Shown here: piece after piece, positions 38,270 to 46,611 of the stretch
Layout: every line of letters begins with the position of its first letter
How positions within the stretch are numbered: the first letter of the stretch is position 1
Origin: Candidatus Nitrosopumilus sp.
GTDB taxonomy: Archaea > Thermoproteota > Nitrososphaeria > Nitrososphaerales > Nitrosopumilaceae
Reading direction: 5' to 3'
Length of the DNA stretch: 64,000 bases
Assembly: GCA_028351415.1 (NCBI GenBank)
Contig: JAOMJV010000003.1
Coordinates: 1-64,000 of the forward strand
Position numbers and translations under genes: made by a program
The notes under the pieces: generated by a model
What the model saw: the letters and a program-made list of their open reading frames with translations, nothing else
The model's database searches: none
What the model was told of the DNA's origin: nothing

Positions 38270-38923
38270 TTAACTTAGTTCATCAAAAGTTTTTAAAAAT
38301 ACTTCCAGTGGCTGATTTCCACGAATATTAATTATTTTTTGATCATTGAAGACTAAAAATGAAGGTGTTGCATCAATTCCAATCTGATTTCCAAACTCAT
38401 AAAGTGAGTTTACTTTACTTTGATACTTGTTATCATCCAGACATTTGTTAAATTTTTCTGTATCCAAATTTACTGTTACCGCAAATTCTGTTAATGCATC
38501 CCTTGTAATCCATCCCGTTCTCTCCCCGCCCCAATTTCTATAAAGTTCATCGTGGTACTGCCAGTATTTTTCTTGATCTTGTGCACAGTAAGATGCCTCC
38601 GCCGCTAATTTTGAATCAGGACCGTTTAGTGGATAATCCTTGAAAACAACTTTTACTTTTCCAGTTTTAATAAAATCCTCATTAATTATTTCCAGTGTAT
38701 TTTGATGAAATTTGTAGCAAAATGTGCACTGATAATCGCCCCACTCCAATATGGTTATTGGCGCATCAGGATTACCTAGAATCGGTGATCCGTTTTCAAT
38801 CAATTTTGCAGATGTTACCATTTCTGAATCATTAGAATTTATTCCATATGTCCCAAGAAAACCTCCAACTATTACTCCGATTATAATTGGAATTGACAAA
38901 TAATATAATTTCACAAATTTCAT
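38270..38923 (-). CDS. Membrane-anchored DsbA-like thiol oxidoreductase, 217 aa
   Basis: A thioredoxin-fold protein held by an N-terminal span (Y-L-S-I-P-I-I-I-G-V-I-V-G-G). The active site is W-G-D-Y-Q-C-T-F-C (Cys66, Cys69), the DsbA helical insertion follows, and the cis-Pro loop is seen in D-A-T-P-S-F-L-V-F. It would form or shuffle disulfides outside the membrane. ATG at 38923. A further Cys pair (Y-C-A-Q-D and K-C-L-D-D) is present. Confidence 0.85.
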   Translation of the reverse strand: MKFVKLYYLSIPIIIGVIVGGFLGTYGINSNDSEMVTSAKLIENGSPILGNPDAPITILEWGDYQCTFCYKFHQNTLEIINEDFIKTGKVKVVFKDYPLNGPDSKLAAEASYCAQDQEKYWQYHDELYRNWGGERTGWITRDALTEFAVTVNLDTEKFNKCLDDNKYQSKVNSLYEFGNQIGIDATPSFLVFNDQKIINIRGNQPLEVFLKTFDELS

Positions 38924-39060
38924 TTCGTTTCTAAATTGTAAATATCTTCGTTAGTTTTAAGACTGTAAATTTGAGTTTTTGAACTCACTTGATATCTCGT
39001 ATGTCGATCAAAATAACACATTATCTTATTTTCTGAAATTGGACTCATATCAAAGAACAT

Positions 39061-39084
39061 AAATACATTCAACAAAATGTATTT
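39061..39084. promoter_or_regulatory. Inverted repeat just before cbtB
   Basis: AAATACATT (39061-39069) and AATGTATTT (39076-39084) form a perfect 9-bp inverted repeat with a 6-nt spacer, ending 3 nt before the cbtB ATG. It would overlap the transcription start, the position of a repressor site. Confidence 0.45.
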
Positions 39085-39087
39085 TTG

Positions 39088-39303
39088 ATGTCTAAAGTAC
39101 AACAACTTAGTGTATCTAAAACAAGTGTATCCAAAGTCGCAATATTGGTATTAGCAATAGTATTTGCAGCAGGATTATTTGTTGTAGGTTTTGATCAAGG
39201 ACACATCTTTAGTGTAGTATACGGTGAACAAGCATTTGTTGATCTAACTATCCATGAACTCACTCACGATATGAGACATGCAGCCGGATTTCCGTGTCAT
39301 TAA
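39088..39303 (+). CDS. cbtB: Cobalt transporter subunit CbtB
   Basis: A 71-residue single-span protein (V-A-I-L-V-L-A-I-V-F-A-A-G-L-F-V-V-G-F) with the His-rich C-terminus H-E-L-T-H-D-M-R-H-A-A-G-F-P-C-H that marks CbtB and likely binds cobalt. Works with CbtA in cobalt uptake for cobalamin synthesis, a pathway ammonia-oxidising archaea have. ATG 39088 is preferred over the preceding TTG. cbtA follows after 79 nt. Confidence 0.85.
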   Translation: MSKVQQLSVSKTSVSKVAILVLAIVFAAGLFVVGFDQGHIFSVVYGEQAFVDLTIHELTHDMRHAAGFPCH

Positions 39304-39382
39304 GATTTAATTTTTCTAATTTTACAGTCTAATTTTTTATAATCAGGGTATTCTATTAATTGGTCTGATTTTTTAATATTTT

Positions 39383-40111
39383 ATGAAAAGTGTACTCTTT
39401 ATTGTAATTGTCATAGTTTCAGGTGCGCTTGCAGGAGCAATTCATGGGACTGTTAATTTTGCAATAGTTGAGCCCTATCTTGATCAGGCAATTGGAATTG
39501 AGAATGAGAATCTTTTTGCTTCTGGTGAGGAGGATGACAATCCCCAATTTTGGGCAGATTATGAGGAGTATAGGGTCTGGCAAAAAAGTGGACAGGTTTT
39601 AGCTGGAATAATTTTAGGGGTTGCCATGGGTTCCTTATTTGGAATCGTGTATGCGTTATCGAGAAATTCCTTACCTGGTAAAAATGATGTAACTAAAGCA
39701 GTAGTTCTTGCAGGAATAATGTGGATTACTGTCTATTTAATTCCGTTTTTAAAATATCCTGCAAACCCTCCAACTGTTGGTGAAACTGAAACTGTGGTTC
39801 TCAGATCAATTTTATACATTTTATTTATTGCAATTTCAGGATTTGGAGCATTTGCATTTTACAAACTATCGCAGAAATTACAAAGCAATAAAAAATATTT
39901 GGGATTAATTGGATATGTTATTTTTATTATTATCGCATTCTTTGTAATGCCTGAAAACCCTGATGAGATTACAGCCCCTATGAATTTAGTTAATGAATTT
40001 AGACTCATGTCTGTTCTTGGCGTCACTTCTTTTTGGATATCTGTTGGAATTATTCTGGGATTGTTATGGAATAAATTTGATAATTCAAAATTATCACCTG
40101 ATTATAGTTGA
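39383..40111 (+). CDS. cbtA: Cobalt transporter subunit CbtA
   Basis: A 242-residue membrane protein with about six spans. The first, V-L-F-I-V-I-V-I-V-S-G-A-L-A-G, is followed by the G-x-x-H-G and E-P-Y-L-D-Q-A segment typical of CbtA, then R-V-W-Q-K-S-G-Q-V-L-A-G and K-Y-P-A-N-P-P-T-V-G. Forms the channel with CbtB. The regulator genes start 66 nt downstream. Confidence 0.85.
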   Translation: MKSVLFIVIVIVSGALAGAIHGTVNFAIVEPYLDQAIGIENENLFASGEEDDNPQFWADYEEYRVWQKSGQVLAGIILGVAMGSLFGIVYALSRNSLPGKNDVTKAVVLAGIMWITVYLIPFLKYPANPPTVGETETVVLRSILYILFIAISGFGAFAFYKLSQKLQSNKKYLGLIGYVIFIIIAFFVMPENPDEITAPMNLVNEFRLMSVLGVTSFWISVGIILGLLWNKFDNSKLSPDYS

Positions 40112-40133
40112 TTCTTATTCTATAGAATGAGAA
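40112..40133. promoter_or_regulatory. 22-bp palindromic operator, copy 1
   Basis: TTCTTATTCTATAGAATGAGAA reads the same on both strands except for one position pair. It starts right after the cbtA stop and lies 44 nt before the first regulator. A closely related copy lies before phnD at 40876-40897, so both are probably read by the same winged-helix protein. Confidence 0.65.
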
Positions 40134-40177
40134 TATGTATAGGATGTTTAAATATATGTATTATTTATTGAAATTAA

Positions 40178-40507
40178 ATGTCAAAGCGAATAACACTGCC
40201 ACAATTAAAAAAATATGACATTACTCAAAAAGTAATGGAAGCGCTGGCTGATTCAGAATCAAGGGCAATTTTATTTACAATTGTTAAAAAAGGCCGAACT
40301 GCTGCTGAACTTTCAGATAAGCTCAAAATACCTCTCAGTTCAGTTTACAAAAAACTATCTGATCTTGAAGAGCTCACCCTCATCAAGGTTGAACAGTGGA
40401 TGATATCTGACAAGGGGCGAAAATACAAGATATACCGAAGCAGGATCAAGCAGGCTGAAATATCGATAAAAAAGCCTGAGCCAGTTTTAATATTGGTATC
40501 AAATTAG
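40178..40507 (+). CDS. Winged-helix transcription regulator, 109 aa
   Basis: A small HTH protein: helix-turn-helix A-A-E-L-S-D-K-L-K-I-P-L-S-S-V-Y-K-K-L-S-D-L near residues 40-65, then a wing with Y-K-I-Y-R-S-R-I. ArsR-like in size but without metal-binding Cys. It is a paralogue of the next gene (same S-x-V-Y-K and Y-R-S-R-I blocks). Flanked by two palindromic sites, it likely controls this transport block. Confidence 0.75.
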   Translation: MSKRITLPQLKKYDITQKVMEALADSESRAILFTIVKKGRTAAELSDKLKIPLSSVYKKLSDLEELTLIKVEQWMISDKGRKYKIYRSRIKQAEISIKKPEPVLILVSN

Positions 40508-40514
40508 ATACTTT

Positions 40515-40865
40515 GTGTCCAAGCGTGGTATAATTCAATTATCTGAATTTGATATTAATCAAAAAATCATTGAATCCTTGAGCAATGTGTGTACCCGTTC
40601 AGTCTTGTTTTCTGTCAAGAAGGAATCAAAAGATGCGACTCAAATTGCAAACGAGCTAAAAATATCGCTTTCAACTGTCTACAAGACATTGTCCACACTT
40701 GAGGATCTTGCACTGGCTGAGGTTGACAAGTATGTGATTTCTACAGAGGGTAAAAAAATTAAACTTTACCGCAGCAGGATTGGAAAGGTCGAGATTACCT
40801 TGGAGAACATGGAGCCGACCCTTCTGTTGCATCCCAATGATTCTAACTCAAAAATACCTACTTAA
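40515..40865 (+). CDS. Winged-helix transcription regulator, paralogue, 116 aa
   Basis: Very similar in layout to the gene at 40178: HTH A-T-Q-I-A-N-E-L-K-I-S-L-S-T-V-Y-K-T-L-S-T-L and wing L-Y-R-S-R-I-G-K. GTG start 7 nt after the first regulator's stop, so the two are co-transcribed and may form a heterodimer. It is followed by the second palindrome and phnD. Confidence 0.75.
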   Translation: MSKRGIIQLSEFDINQKIIESLSNVCTRSVLFSVKKESKDATQIANELKISLSTVYKTLSTLEDLALAEVDKYVISTEGKKIKLYRSRIGKVEITLENMEPTLLLHPNDSNSKIPT

Positions 40866-40875
40866 CTAAAACATG

Positions 40876-40897
40876 TTCTTATTCTATAGATTTAGAA
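40876..40897. promoter_or_regulatory. 22-bp palindromic operator, copy 2
   Basis: TTCTTATTCTATAGATTTAGAA shares its first 15 bases with copy 1 (40112-40133) and is also a near-palindrome. It lies about 61 nt before phnD, placing it upstream of or over the promoter. Confidence 0.65.
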
Positions 40898-40958
40898 TAA
40901 CCTGATAAAATTATCAAGTTCTTTAAATAATCTTAGCTAAAACTAATTTTCGAATTAA

Positions 40959-41957
40959 ATGAACCAAAACATAATTCTCGCATTAGTTGCTGTATTTGCA
41001 ATTGTTGGTGTTTCCACACTGGCTGTTTCTTCTACAATGATTGGTGCCCCGACAACAAATGAGGTTGAATATGTCACCGTTGATGCAAACGCAATCGACG
41101 TTGATTCCCTAACTATTGGATTTATCCCAGTTGAAAAAGCTGACGAATTAACTCCAAAAGCAGAAGTTCTAGAAAAATTCTTAGAATCTGAACTTGGAAT
41201 TGACGTTGAGATAGTTGTCCCAACAAACTATGAAACCATCATTGAAGGCATGAGATTTGGTCATATTGATGCTGCCTTTATGGACACTGGACCTGCATGG
41301 ATTACCCATGAAAGAACAGGTGCAGAAGCTGTATTGGCAGAGTTAGTCAAAGGTAAGGTAAACTATCAAGCAACAGTTTGGACTCTGGCAGAAAATGATT
41401 CCATTAACACATTGGAAGACACTGTTGGCAAACGTGTTGCATTTACTAGCATAACTGGTTCCTCAGGGTTTGTACGACCTATGGGAACCCTGGTAGCTGA
41501 TGGTCATATCAATATCGAAGGCAACGACATAGTTGCTTTAGAGCAAGCACTTGCAAACAACTTTGAAAGTTACACATTTGCAGGTGGATACAAAGCAGCA
41601 TTGAATTTACTGTTAAACGGTGATGTCGATGTTGCATTTGGCTCAGATATTGCTCCAAAGAAATACCTCGCCTTAGAGGATCAAGCAAAATTACGTCCAG
41701 TTACTACAATTGGACCTGTACCATCACATGTCTTTATGGTAAGTTCTAGCATGTCCGAACCAACTAAAGATAATTTAGTTAGCGCATTGATTGAACTCAA
41801 TTACGATGAGCACAACTCAATTCTAACTAATCTGTATGGCGCTGAAGCACTAGTTCCAACAACAACCACCATGCACATTGGTGAATTTGGAACTTTTATT
41901 GATTCATTGACTGGTCTTGATCAAAAAATCTTAGACAAATATGATAAGAGCAAATAA
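40959..41957 (+). CDS. phnD: Phosphonate/phosphate-type ABC transporter substrate-binding protein
   Basis: Binds the solute outside the cell and passes it to PhnE. 332 residues with a signal peptide/anchor (I-I-L-A-L-V-A-V-F-A-I-V-G-V) and the PhnD-type fold: L-T-I-G-F-I-P-V-E-K near residue 50, G-H-I-D-A-A-F-M-D-T-G-P near 105, F-T-S-I-T-G-S-S-G-F-V-R-P near 160. No lipobox Cys, so it is held by the N-terminal span or an archaeal anchor. The true ligand (phosphonate, phosphite or other) is not certain. Confidence 0.85.
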   Translation: MNQNIILALVAVFAIVGVSTLAVSSTMIGAPTTNEVEYVTVDANAIDVDSLTIGFIPVEKADELTPKAEVLEKFLESELGIDVEIVVPTNYETIIEGMRFGHIDAAFMDTGPAWITHERTGAEAVLAELVKGKVNYQATVWTLAENDSINTLEDTVGKRVAFTSITGSSGFVRPMGTLVADGHINIEGNDIVALEQALANNFESYTFAGGYKAALNLLLNGDVDVAFGSDIAPKKYLALEDQAKLRPVTTIGPVPSHVFMVSSSMSEPTKDNLVSALIELNYDEHNSILTNLYGAEALVPTTTTMHIGEFGTFIDSLTGLDQKILDKYDKSK

Positions 41958-41989
41958 AACCCGGCTCATTTGAAACTATACAAATTCAA

Positions 41990-42805
41990 ATGACCGAAAC
42001 CCCTTCTTTTTCATTAATTTCAACAAATAAAATAATCCAAATGAACGACGTATGGACCTCATATGATTCCAAAAATTTTGCTCTAAGTGGAGTTAGCTTG
42101 TCCATTGACAGGGGAACAAACTATGCAATTGTCGGTCAATCAGGTTCGGGAAAGTCAACACTGCTAAAATTGATGAACGGCATGATGACCCCCAGCAAGG
42201 GTACAATCAAAATGGACTATCAAACTCCAAACATGAACAACAAGACGTTCAAAAAAATGATGCACACAATAGGATACATTCCTCAAAGTCTGGGTCTTGT
42301 GAAAAACATCAGCGTCCTTGATAACATTTTGATTGGCGCATTGCCAAGACTTAGCACGATGCAATCGATACTAAAACAATTTCCTAAACATGAGATTCAA
42401 GAAGCCAAAAGAATTTTAAAATTAGTTGGCCTGTCCGGAAAGGAATCCCGCAAGGCATACATGATCAGTGGCGGGGAAAAAAGACGAGTTGCAATAGCTC
42501 GAGCACTGATGCAAAAGCCCACAATACTCTTGGCTGACGAAATAGTTTCAGAGTTGGACCATGTAACAGCAAGAGAAATTATGGATTTAATTTTAGATGC
42601 CCAAAAGAAAATGAACCTAACTGCAATCATGGTGCATCATGACATGACACTTGCACTGGAATATGCAAATCGGGTCGCAGTGATCAAGGAGGGTGAAAAG
42701 ATTTTAGAAATTGGCGTTGAGGGTGATAAAATAGTTGACTTTCAAACCGGCGATATGAGTATTGAAGAAATAATGGAGATGCATAACAATGACGCCAAAG
42801 AATAA
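41990..42805 (+). CDS. phnC: Phosphonate-type ABC transporter ATPase
   Basis: Powers import through PhnE. Walker A GQSGSGKST (about 49-57), signature M-I-S-G-G-E-K-R-R-V-A-I-A-R, Walker B I-L-L-A-D-E-I-V-S-E-L-D and the switch His in V-H-H-D-M-T. The signature is S-G-G-E rather than the common S-G-G-Q. Overlaps phnE by 17 nt. Confidence 0.88.
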   Translation: MTETPSFSLISTNKIIQMNDVWTSYDSKNFALSGVSLSIDRGTNYAIVGQSGSGKSTLLKLMNGMMTPSKGTIKMDYQTPNMNNKTFKKMMHTIGYIPQSLGLVKNISVLDNILIGALPRLSTMQSILKQFPKHEIQEAKRILKLVGLSGKESRKAYMISGGEKRRVAIARALMQKPTILLADEIVSELDHVTAREIMDLILDAQKKMNLTAIMVHHDMTLALEYANRVAVIKEGEKILEIGVEGDKIVDFQTGDMSIEEIMEMHNNDAKE

Positions 42806-43589
42806 CATCGTCATTGCAATAATTGTGGGCCTGGTCATAGTTGCGTCATACAATGTTGATGCAAACCCCGTTGACTTTGCAGAGGGGATACCAAACCTGG
42901 GAGTTATCGTTGCCGAAATATTTGTTCTAGAATCCCTGATTGATGATCTCAAATACATTCCGACTGCATTATGGGCAATGCTTGAAACTCTCCAAATGGC
43001 ATTTATCGGAACCGTAATTGGCGTGGTGATTGGTCTGCCTCTGAGCATGCTTGCTGCCAGAAATTTAAACAGCAAATTTGTCTACGCTCCAACCCGTGCA
43101 CTGTTGGCCGTAATTCGTACGTTCCCGTCCATTTTGTGGGCGTTACTGTTTGTAATCATGGTCGGATTAGGACCGTATGCAGGTGTTTTGGCAATTGTAA
43201 TGTATACGATAGGCTTTGTTACGAAACTGCAATACGAGTCAATTGAAACCATTGATTCAGACCCTATGGATGCCGTTAGTTCTATCGGTGTTAGCAAATT
43301 CCAGCTAATTCGTTACGTCGTACTTCCTGAATCTGCATCCCATCTGCTTGGCCAGATACTTTACATGTTTGATTACAACGTCCGTCAAACCAGCATTCTT
43401 GGAATTGTCGGTGCCGGAGGTATCGGATTTTTCATAATTAACTACATCAAGTTCTTTGAGTACGGAAAGGCCGCAATGTTTATGCTGGTTGTCTTGATTA
43501 CCGTCTTGGCAATTGACTGGATTAGCGTAAAGGTTCGAGACAAGTACATCATTAAATCCCAACACGGCATGGATGTTAAATCAAAATAA
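42789..43589 (+). CDS. phnE: Phosphonate-type ABC transporter permease
   Basis: Membrane channel of the importer, 266 residues with about six spans. The inner-membrane coupling motif is seen as E-S-I-E-T-I-D-S-D-P-M-D-A-V-S-S-I-G-V-S, and the family phrase R-Q-T-S-I-L-G-I-V-G-A-G-G-I-G near residue 200. Last gene of phnDCE. This set has higher GC than its surroundings. Confidence 0.88.
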   Translation: MTPKNNIVIAIIVGLVIVASYNVDANPVDFAEGIPNLGVIVAEIFVLESLIDDLKYIPTALWAMLETLQMAFIGTVIGVVIGLPLSMLAARNLNSKFVYAPTRALLAVIRTFPSILWALLFVIMVGLGPYAGVLAIVMYTIGFVTKLQYESIETIDSDPMDAVSSIGVSKFQLIRYVVLPESASHLLGQILYMFDYNVRQTSILGIVGAGGIGFFIINYIKFFEYGKAAMFMLVVLITVLAIDWISVKVRDKYIIKSQHGMDVKSK

Positions 43590-43618
43590 TTTATTTTTGG
43601 TCATCATGAATTATTGAG

Positions 43619-43708
43619 TCATTCAAACCAAAAATCTGTTTCATCGTCAACATCATCTAGATCGTCGTCGTGAAATTCTTTTTTAGTTTCTGTTTCCATA
43701 CATTGCAT
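43619..43708 (-). CDS. Possible 29-aa acidic peptide
   Basis: An ATG frame dominated by Asp and Glu (F-H-D-D-D-L-D-D-V-D-D-E-T) with an aromatic end (F-W-F-E). The strong composition bias is unlike the surrounding non-coding DNA. Tentative. Confidence 0.3.
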   Translation of the reverse strand: MQCMETETKKEFHDDDLDDVDDETDFWFE

Positions 43709-44020
43709 ATTCCAAATTTTTACTTATGTTGACTCTGATTAGTTCATGTAGTGCATTGTATGCTATATAGAACTCAATAGAAATTTTCCAATCTGAGTAG
43801 ATGAGCAACGTGCAAAACACAAGACCTGTGACAATCATGTTGGTTTCTAACCCTTCTTTCATTGAGCGGCATTATCTTCTTGCACAAAGTGAATGGAACA
43901 AACACGAGACCACTGTTCTGATTTCGTTTAAGACAGACAGGTCATTCCCACAAATTTTTATGCCTAGAAACAGTGCAAAATATCATTATCTTTTAAAACT
44001 TCAATTCCTCACCATTCCAC
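43709..44020. other. Spacer of 312 bases before zinc-protein gene
   Basis: An ATG frame starting at 43801 runs 220 nt through here and on into the next gene, but its second half is only a shadow of that gene; I do not call it. No repeat or RNA seen. Confidence 0.4.
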
Positions 44021-44476
44021 ATGGTCAAACCCTTGTTTACACCTACAAGGTATTCCAAAGAACCCTTTCTCATCAATGGCAATGGCAGGTGCGGGGATTG
44101 CGAAAAGGAGAATGCGGATTATTTTTTTAACATTGATGATGATTGGAAAGTGGAGTATTGTCAAAGCTGTCTGATTGGCAACAAGGGCATCTATCCGCAA
44201 CCAATTTACCATGACCGGATAAAATGCGGTCACTGCAATTCCAATACTGACTCAAGTCTGTTCATCACGGTGGTTCGATATACTGGGGGCGGTGGCGCGT
44301 CGTTTTGTAAAAAATGTTCAAAAGAATTAGTGGATTTTATTGAAAATCTTGGCGGTACGTTGGAATCTACCGATGGCTGTATTGATGAATCTGCATACGT
44401 CTCAAAACAACAAATTAAAAATTGGATTGAAGATGACATGAAGTTTTCAGACGATGTTTTACAGAAAGGCAGATAG
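44021..44476 (+). CDS. Hypothetical multi-zinc-finger protein, 151 aa
   Basis: Four cysteine pairs: C-G-D-C-E, C-Q-S-C-L, C-G-H-C-N and C-K-K-C-S, consistent with two zinc sites in tandem, with a W-K-V-E-Y strand between the first two pairs. The last 50 residues are acidic and helical. ATG 44021 is the first possible start after several in-frame stops. Confidence 0.65.
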   Translation: MVKPLFTPTRYSKEPFLINGNGRCGDCEKENADYFFNIDDDWKVEYCQSCLIGNKGIYPQPIYHDRIKCGHCNSNTDSSLFITVVRYTGGGGASFCKKCSKELVDFIENLGGTLESTDGCIDESAYVSKQQIKNWIEDDMKFSDDVLQKGR

Positions 44477-44531
44477 ATGTTTCATGAATAGCATTGTGTC
44501 ATAACTGACCCGTCTTTAATTTAGAATTTTT

Positions 44532-44756
44532 TTAATTTTTCTTTTCAGAATCCAGCGGAATTTGATTGCAGCTGCCGCAGCCGTTCTTTCTTGTGCCAAA
44601 CCAAATCAGTGCGGATGGCAGCAATATGTAAAGCAGCATGGCGTTCTCAAACCCAAACAGTTCCTTGTTTTCCAGACCAATTCCTGCAGCTATTACTGCG
44701 GCTGATGAAATCAATCCGACTGCTGAAACTTTGTTAATTTTGTCCTTTAGTCCCAT
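44532..44756 (-). CDS. Two-span membrane protein, 74 aa
   Basis: Two hydrophobic spans (A-V-G-L-I-S-S-A-A-V-I-A-A-G-I and A-M-L-L-Y-I-L-L-P-S-A-L-I-W-F) and a C-terminal C-G-S-C. Thirteen nt after the purP stop on the same strand, so likely co-transcribed. Function unknown. Confidence 0.6.
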   Translation of the reverse strand: MGLKDKINKVSAVGLISSAAVIAAGIGLENKELFGFENAMLLYILLPSALIWFGTRKNGCGSCNQIPLDSEKKN

Positions 44757-44769
44757 GTCACATCATACC

Positions 44770-45795
44770 CTATGTGGTAATCTTGTCCAGCTGGTTTTTC
44801 TCTGTTGCAATCTTTACCTCCCTTGCGATTCTCTTGCCCATGCTCATGTTCTCGTTGAACAGCAGCGAGTAGTACGGGGAGCCGTCCATGTAGATGTTGC
44901 TTCCTGCAACGATTCTTGCCGAGAACTCAAAGGATTTGAATTGAGCATTTTCATCATACACCCCTTCTATACAAAATGGTCCGTTCATTCCCGGAGCGAC
45001 GACTCTTTTTGCAGCCTCTACAAAATTCTCACCCATTTCATAAACTTGCTCTAATAGTGATTCTCGTAATACCAGTGGACTATTTCCAATCACGTTAAAT
45101 GATGGAACTTTAGTTAACTTTAGCTGTTGTTCTGCTGGGATTCTTGCCAATCCTTCAATGTCTGACTCGTGTCTTTGATCAGCGCCAAAGAATTCCAATT
45201 CTCCCGTTAATGGTGAGTAAAAGAATTGCAGGTATGCCAAGACGCCTGCGGCATATTCCTGAATGTATAGTGTTTCATCTTCAGACAAAACGCCTTCAGA
45301 AATTAGTTGTTCTCTTTTTGTATGGTATTGTTCAGGACTTGCTGCCATAAAGTACCCCTTACCACCAGCTGCTCCTTGTCTTTTTACAATTACCATTTTA
45401 TCAATATCTTTAGGATCAGAAATTGGTGCAGGCATTGGTAAACTGGCTTCTCGCATTAACTTCTCTTTCATTTCTCTGTCTGACTCCCATCTGAGAATCC
45501 ACTTGTTTCCAAACACCGGGGTCTTGATTGACTCGATTTCCCCGGAACTCATTTGCGCAATCAGAGTACCGTGTGGAATTAGTACGGCATTATTTTGCTC
45601 TAAGATTGATTGACATTTTTGATCTAAAACCTCTTTGAAGGAATCTACGATAATTAGTTCATCAATAAATGGAAATCTGCGGTATAATTTTTCGCGCTTT
45701 TTTTCACAAACCAGGATTGTCTTGAGGCCTTCGTCCTTTGCGCCCTTTAGAACCTGCAAGGAGCAGTGAGAACCCAAAGTTGCGATGGCCGTCAT
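44770..45795 (-). CDS. purP: FAICAR synthetase PurP (archaeal purine synthesis)
   Basis: ATP- and formate-dependent formylation of AICAR, the archaeal replacement for the bacterial PurH transformylase. 341 residues of ATP-grasp fold: V-I-V-K-R-Q-G-A-A-G-G-K-G-Y-F near residue 130, then F-C-I-E-G-V-Y-D and F-E-F-S-A-R-I-V-A-G-S-N, all conserved in PurP. The N-terminus T-L-G-S-H-C-S-L-Q is also diagnostic. ATG at 45795. It marks the edge of the core genome before the accessory island. Confidence 0.92.
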   Translation of the reverse strand: MTAIATLGSHCSLQVLKGAKDEGLKTILVCEKKREKLYRRFPFIDELIIVDSFKEVLDQKCQSILEQNNAVLIPHGTLIAQMSSGEIESIKTPVFGNKWILRWESDREMKEKLMREASLPMPAPISDPKDIDKMVIVKRQGAAGGKGYFMAASPEQYHTKREQLISEGVLSEDETLYIQEYAAGVLAYLQFFYSPLTGELEFFGADQRHESDIEGLARIPAEQQLKLTKVPSFNVIGNSPLVLRESLLEQVYEMGENFVEAAKRVVAPGMNGPFCIEGVYDENAQFKSFEFSARIVAGSNIYMDGSPYYSLLFNENMSMGKRIAREVKIATEKNQLDKITT

Positions 45796-45882
45796 TTTCT
45801 TACTCTGGGTATGATTTTGTACTTTATGAACTATGCTTGCCCTCCAATTCCCTATTCTTAGGCATAAAAATGAACAAAATTT

Positions 45883-46611
45883 TCACAAATTTTTATTATT
45901 TTCTATTTGCCAATTGCTGTCTTTGTCTATAATTAACGCCATTTTTTGGCGTAATCCGTTATTCATTTGATTGTGTAAATTGAGATGTTTCTGAATTTCT
46001 TCAGAATTATTCTCTATTGTGTATAGTATGTCGTATTCTATTTTGTTATTTTTTATATCTGACCACAACCCATAGTAGATAGTATCTGTCTTTACAACAT
46101 CTTTGAGATATTTTCTAAATTTTGAAAAGTTATCTAAATTGTATTGTTGACGAGTAACTGAAATTAGGACAACGGAACTTTCTCCGATACCTGCATTATC
46201 GTGAATTTCTTTTAATGTGACTTTCTGAGCATGCTCATTCCAATACAGAGGCTCGCTGTTTTTAGTAAATGTTTTTTCATATTTTTTAAACTCATCTGCA
46301 ATTTTTTTATCAATTGGTTGCTCCACAATTATTCCACCGTCATAGCAATCCTTGCAAATCCAGTTTGGCTTCTCAGAACCCTTCTGCAACTTGCCCCACT
46401 GATTCTCATCCTTGATTTTCTCCCACCTGTTCTCAAGCAGAATTCTTTTTCCATCTATCAAATCATCCCACCCGCTTTGCAGTCTTGGTGTGAATCGAGG
46501 GTCATAGAAGATTAGGACGTTTGAAGAATTGCATTTTGGACAGTAGACAGGATACCCTGGAGATGTTGAGCATATCTGAACCTTTTTTCTACGATGAGAG
46601 TCTTGACTCAT
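45883..46611 (-). CDS. Hypothetical zinc-ribbon protein of the accessory island, 242 aa
   Basis: N-terminal ribbon built from Y-C-P-K-C-N and W-I-C-K-D-C-Y, separated by a linker with W-D-D-L-I-D-G-K-R. The rest is alpha/beta with no known domain. Last of four overlapping minus-strand genes (23-nt overlap with the one before). Composition shifts to lower GC in its 3' half. Confidence 0.55.
   Translation of the reverse strand: MSQDSHRRKKVQICSTSPGYPVYCPKCNSSNVLIFYDPRFTPRLQSGWDDLIDGKRILLENRWEKIKDENQWGKLQKGSEKPNWICKDCYDGGIIVEQPIDKKIADEFKKYEKTFTKNSEPLYWNEHAQKVTLKEIHDNAGIGESSVVLISVTRQQYNLDNFSKFRKYLKDVVKTDTIYYGLWSDIKNNKIEYDILYTIENNSEEIQKHLNLHNQMNNGLRQKMALIIDKDSNWQIENNKNL

Noticed and set aside
38920-39105. 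61-codon minus frame between the DsbA-like and cbtB genes
   Set aside because: It overlaps the cbtB start and promoter repeat and has no motif; likely chance in a short spacer.
43801-44130. 109-codon ATG frame on the plus strand
   Set aside because: Its second half lies over the start of the better supported zinc-finger gene at 44021 in another frame and its composition does not look like a folded protein.
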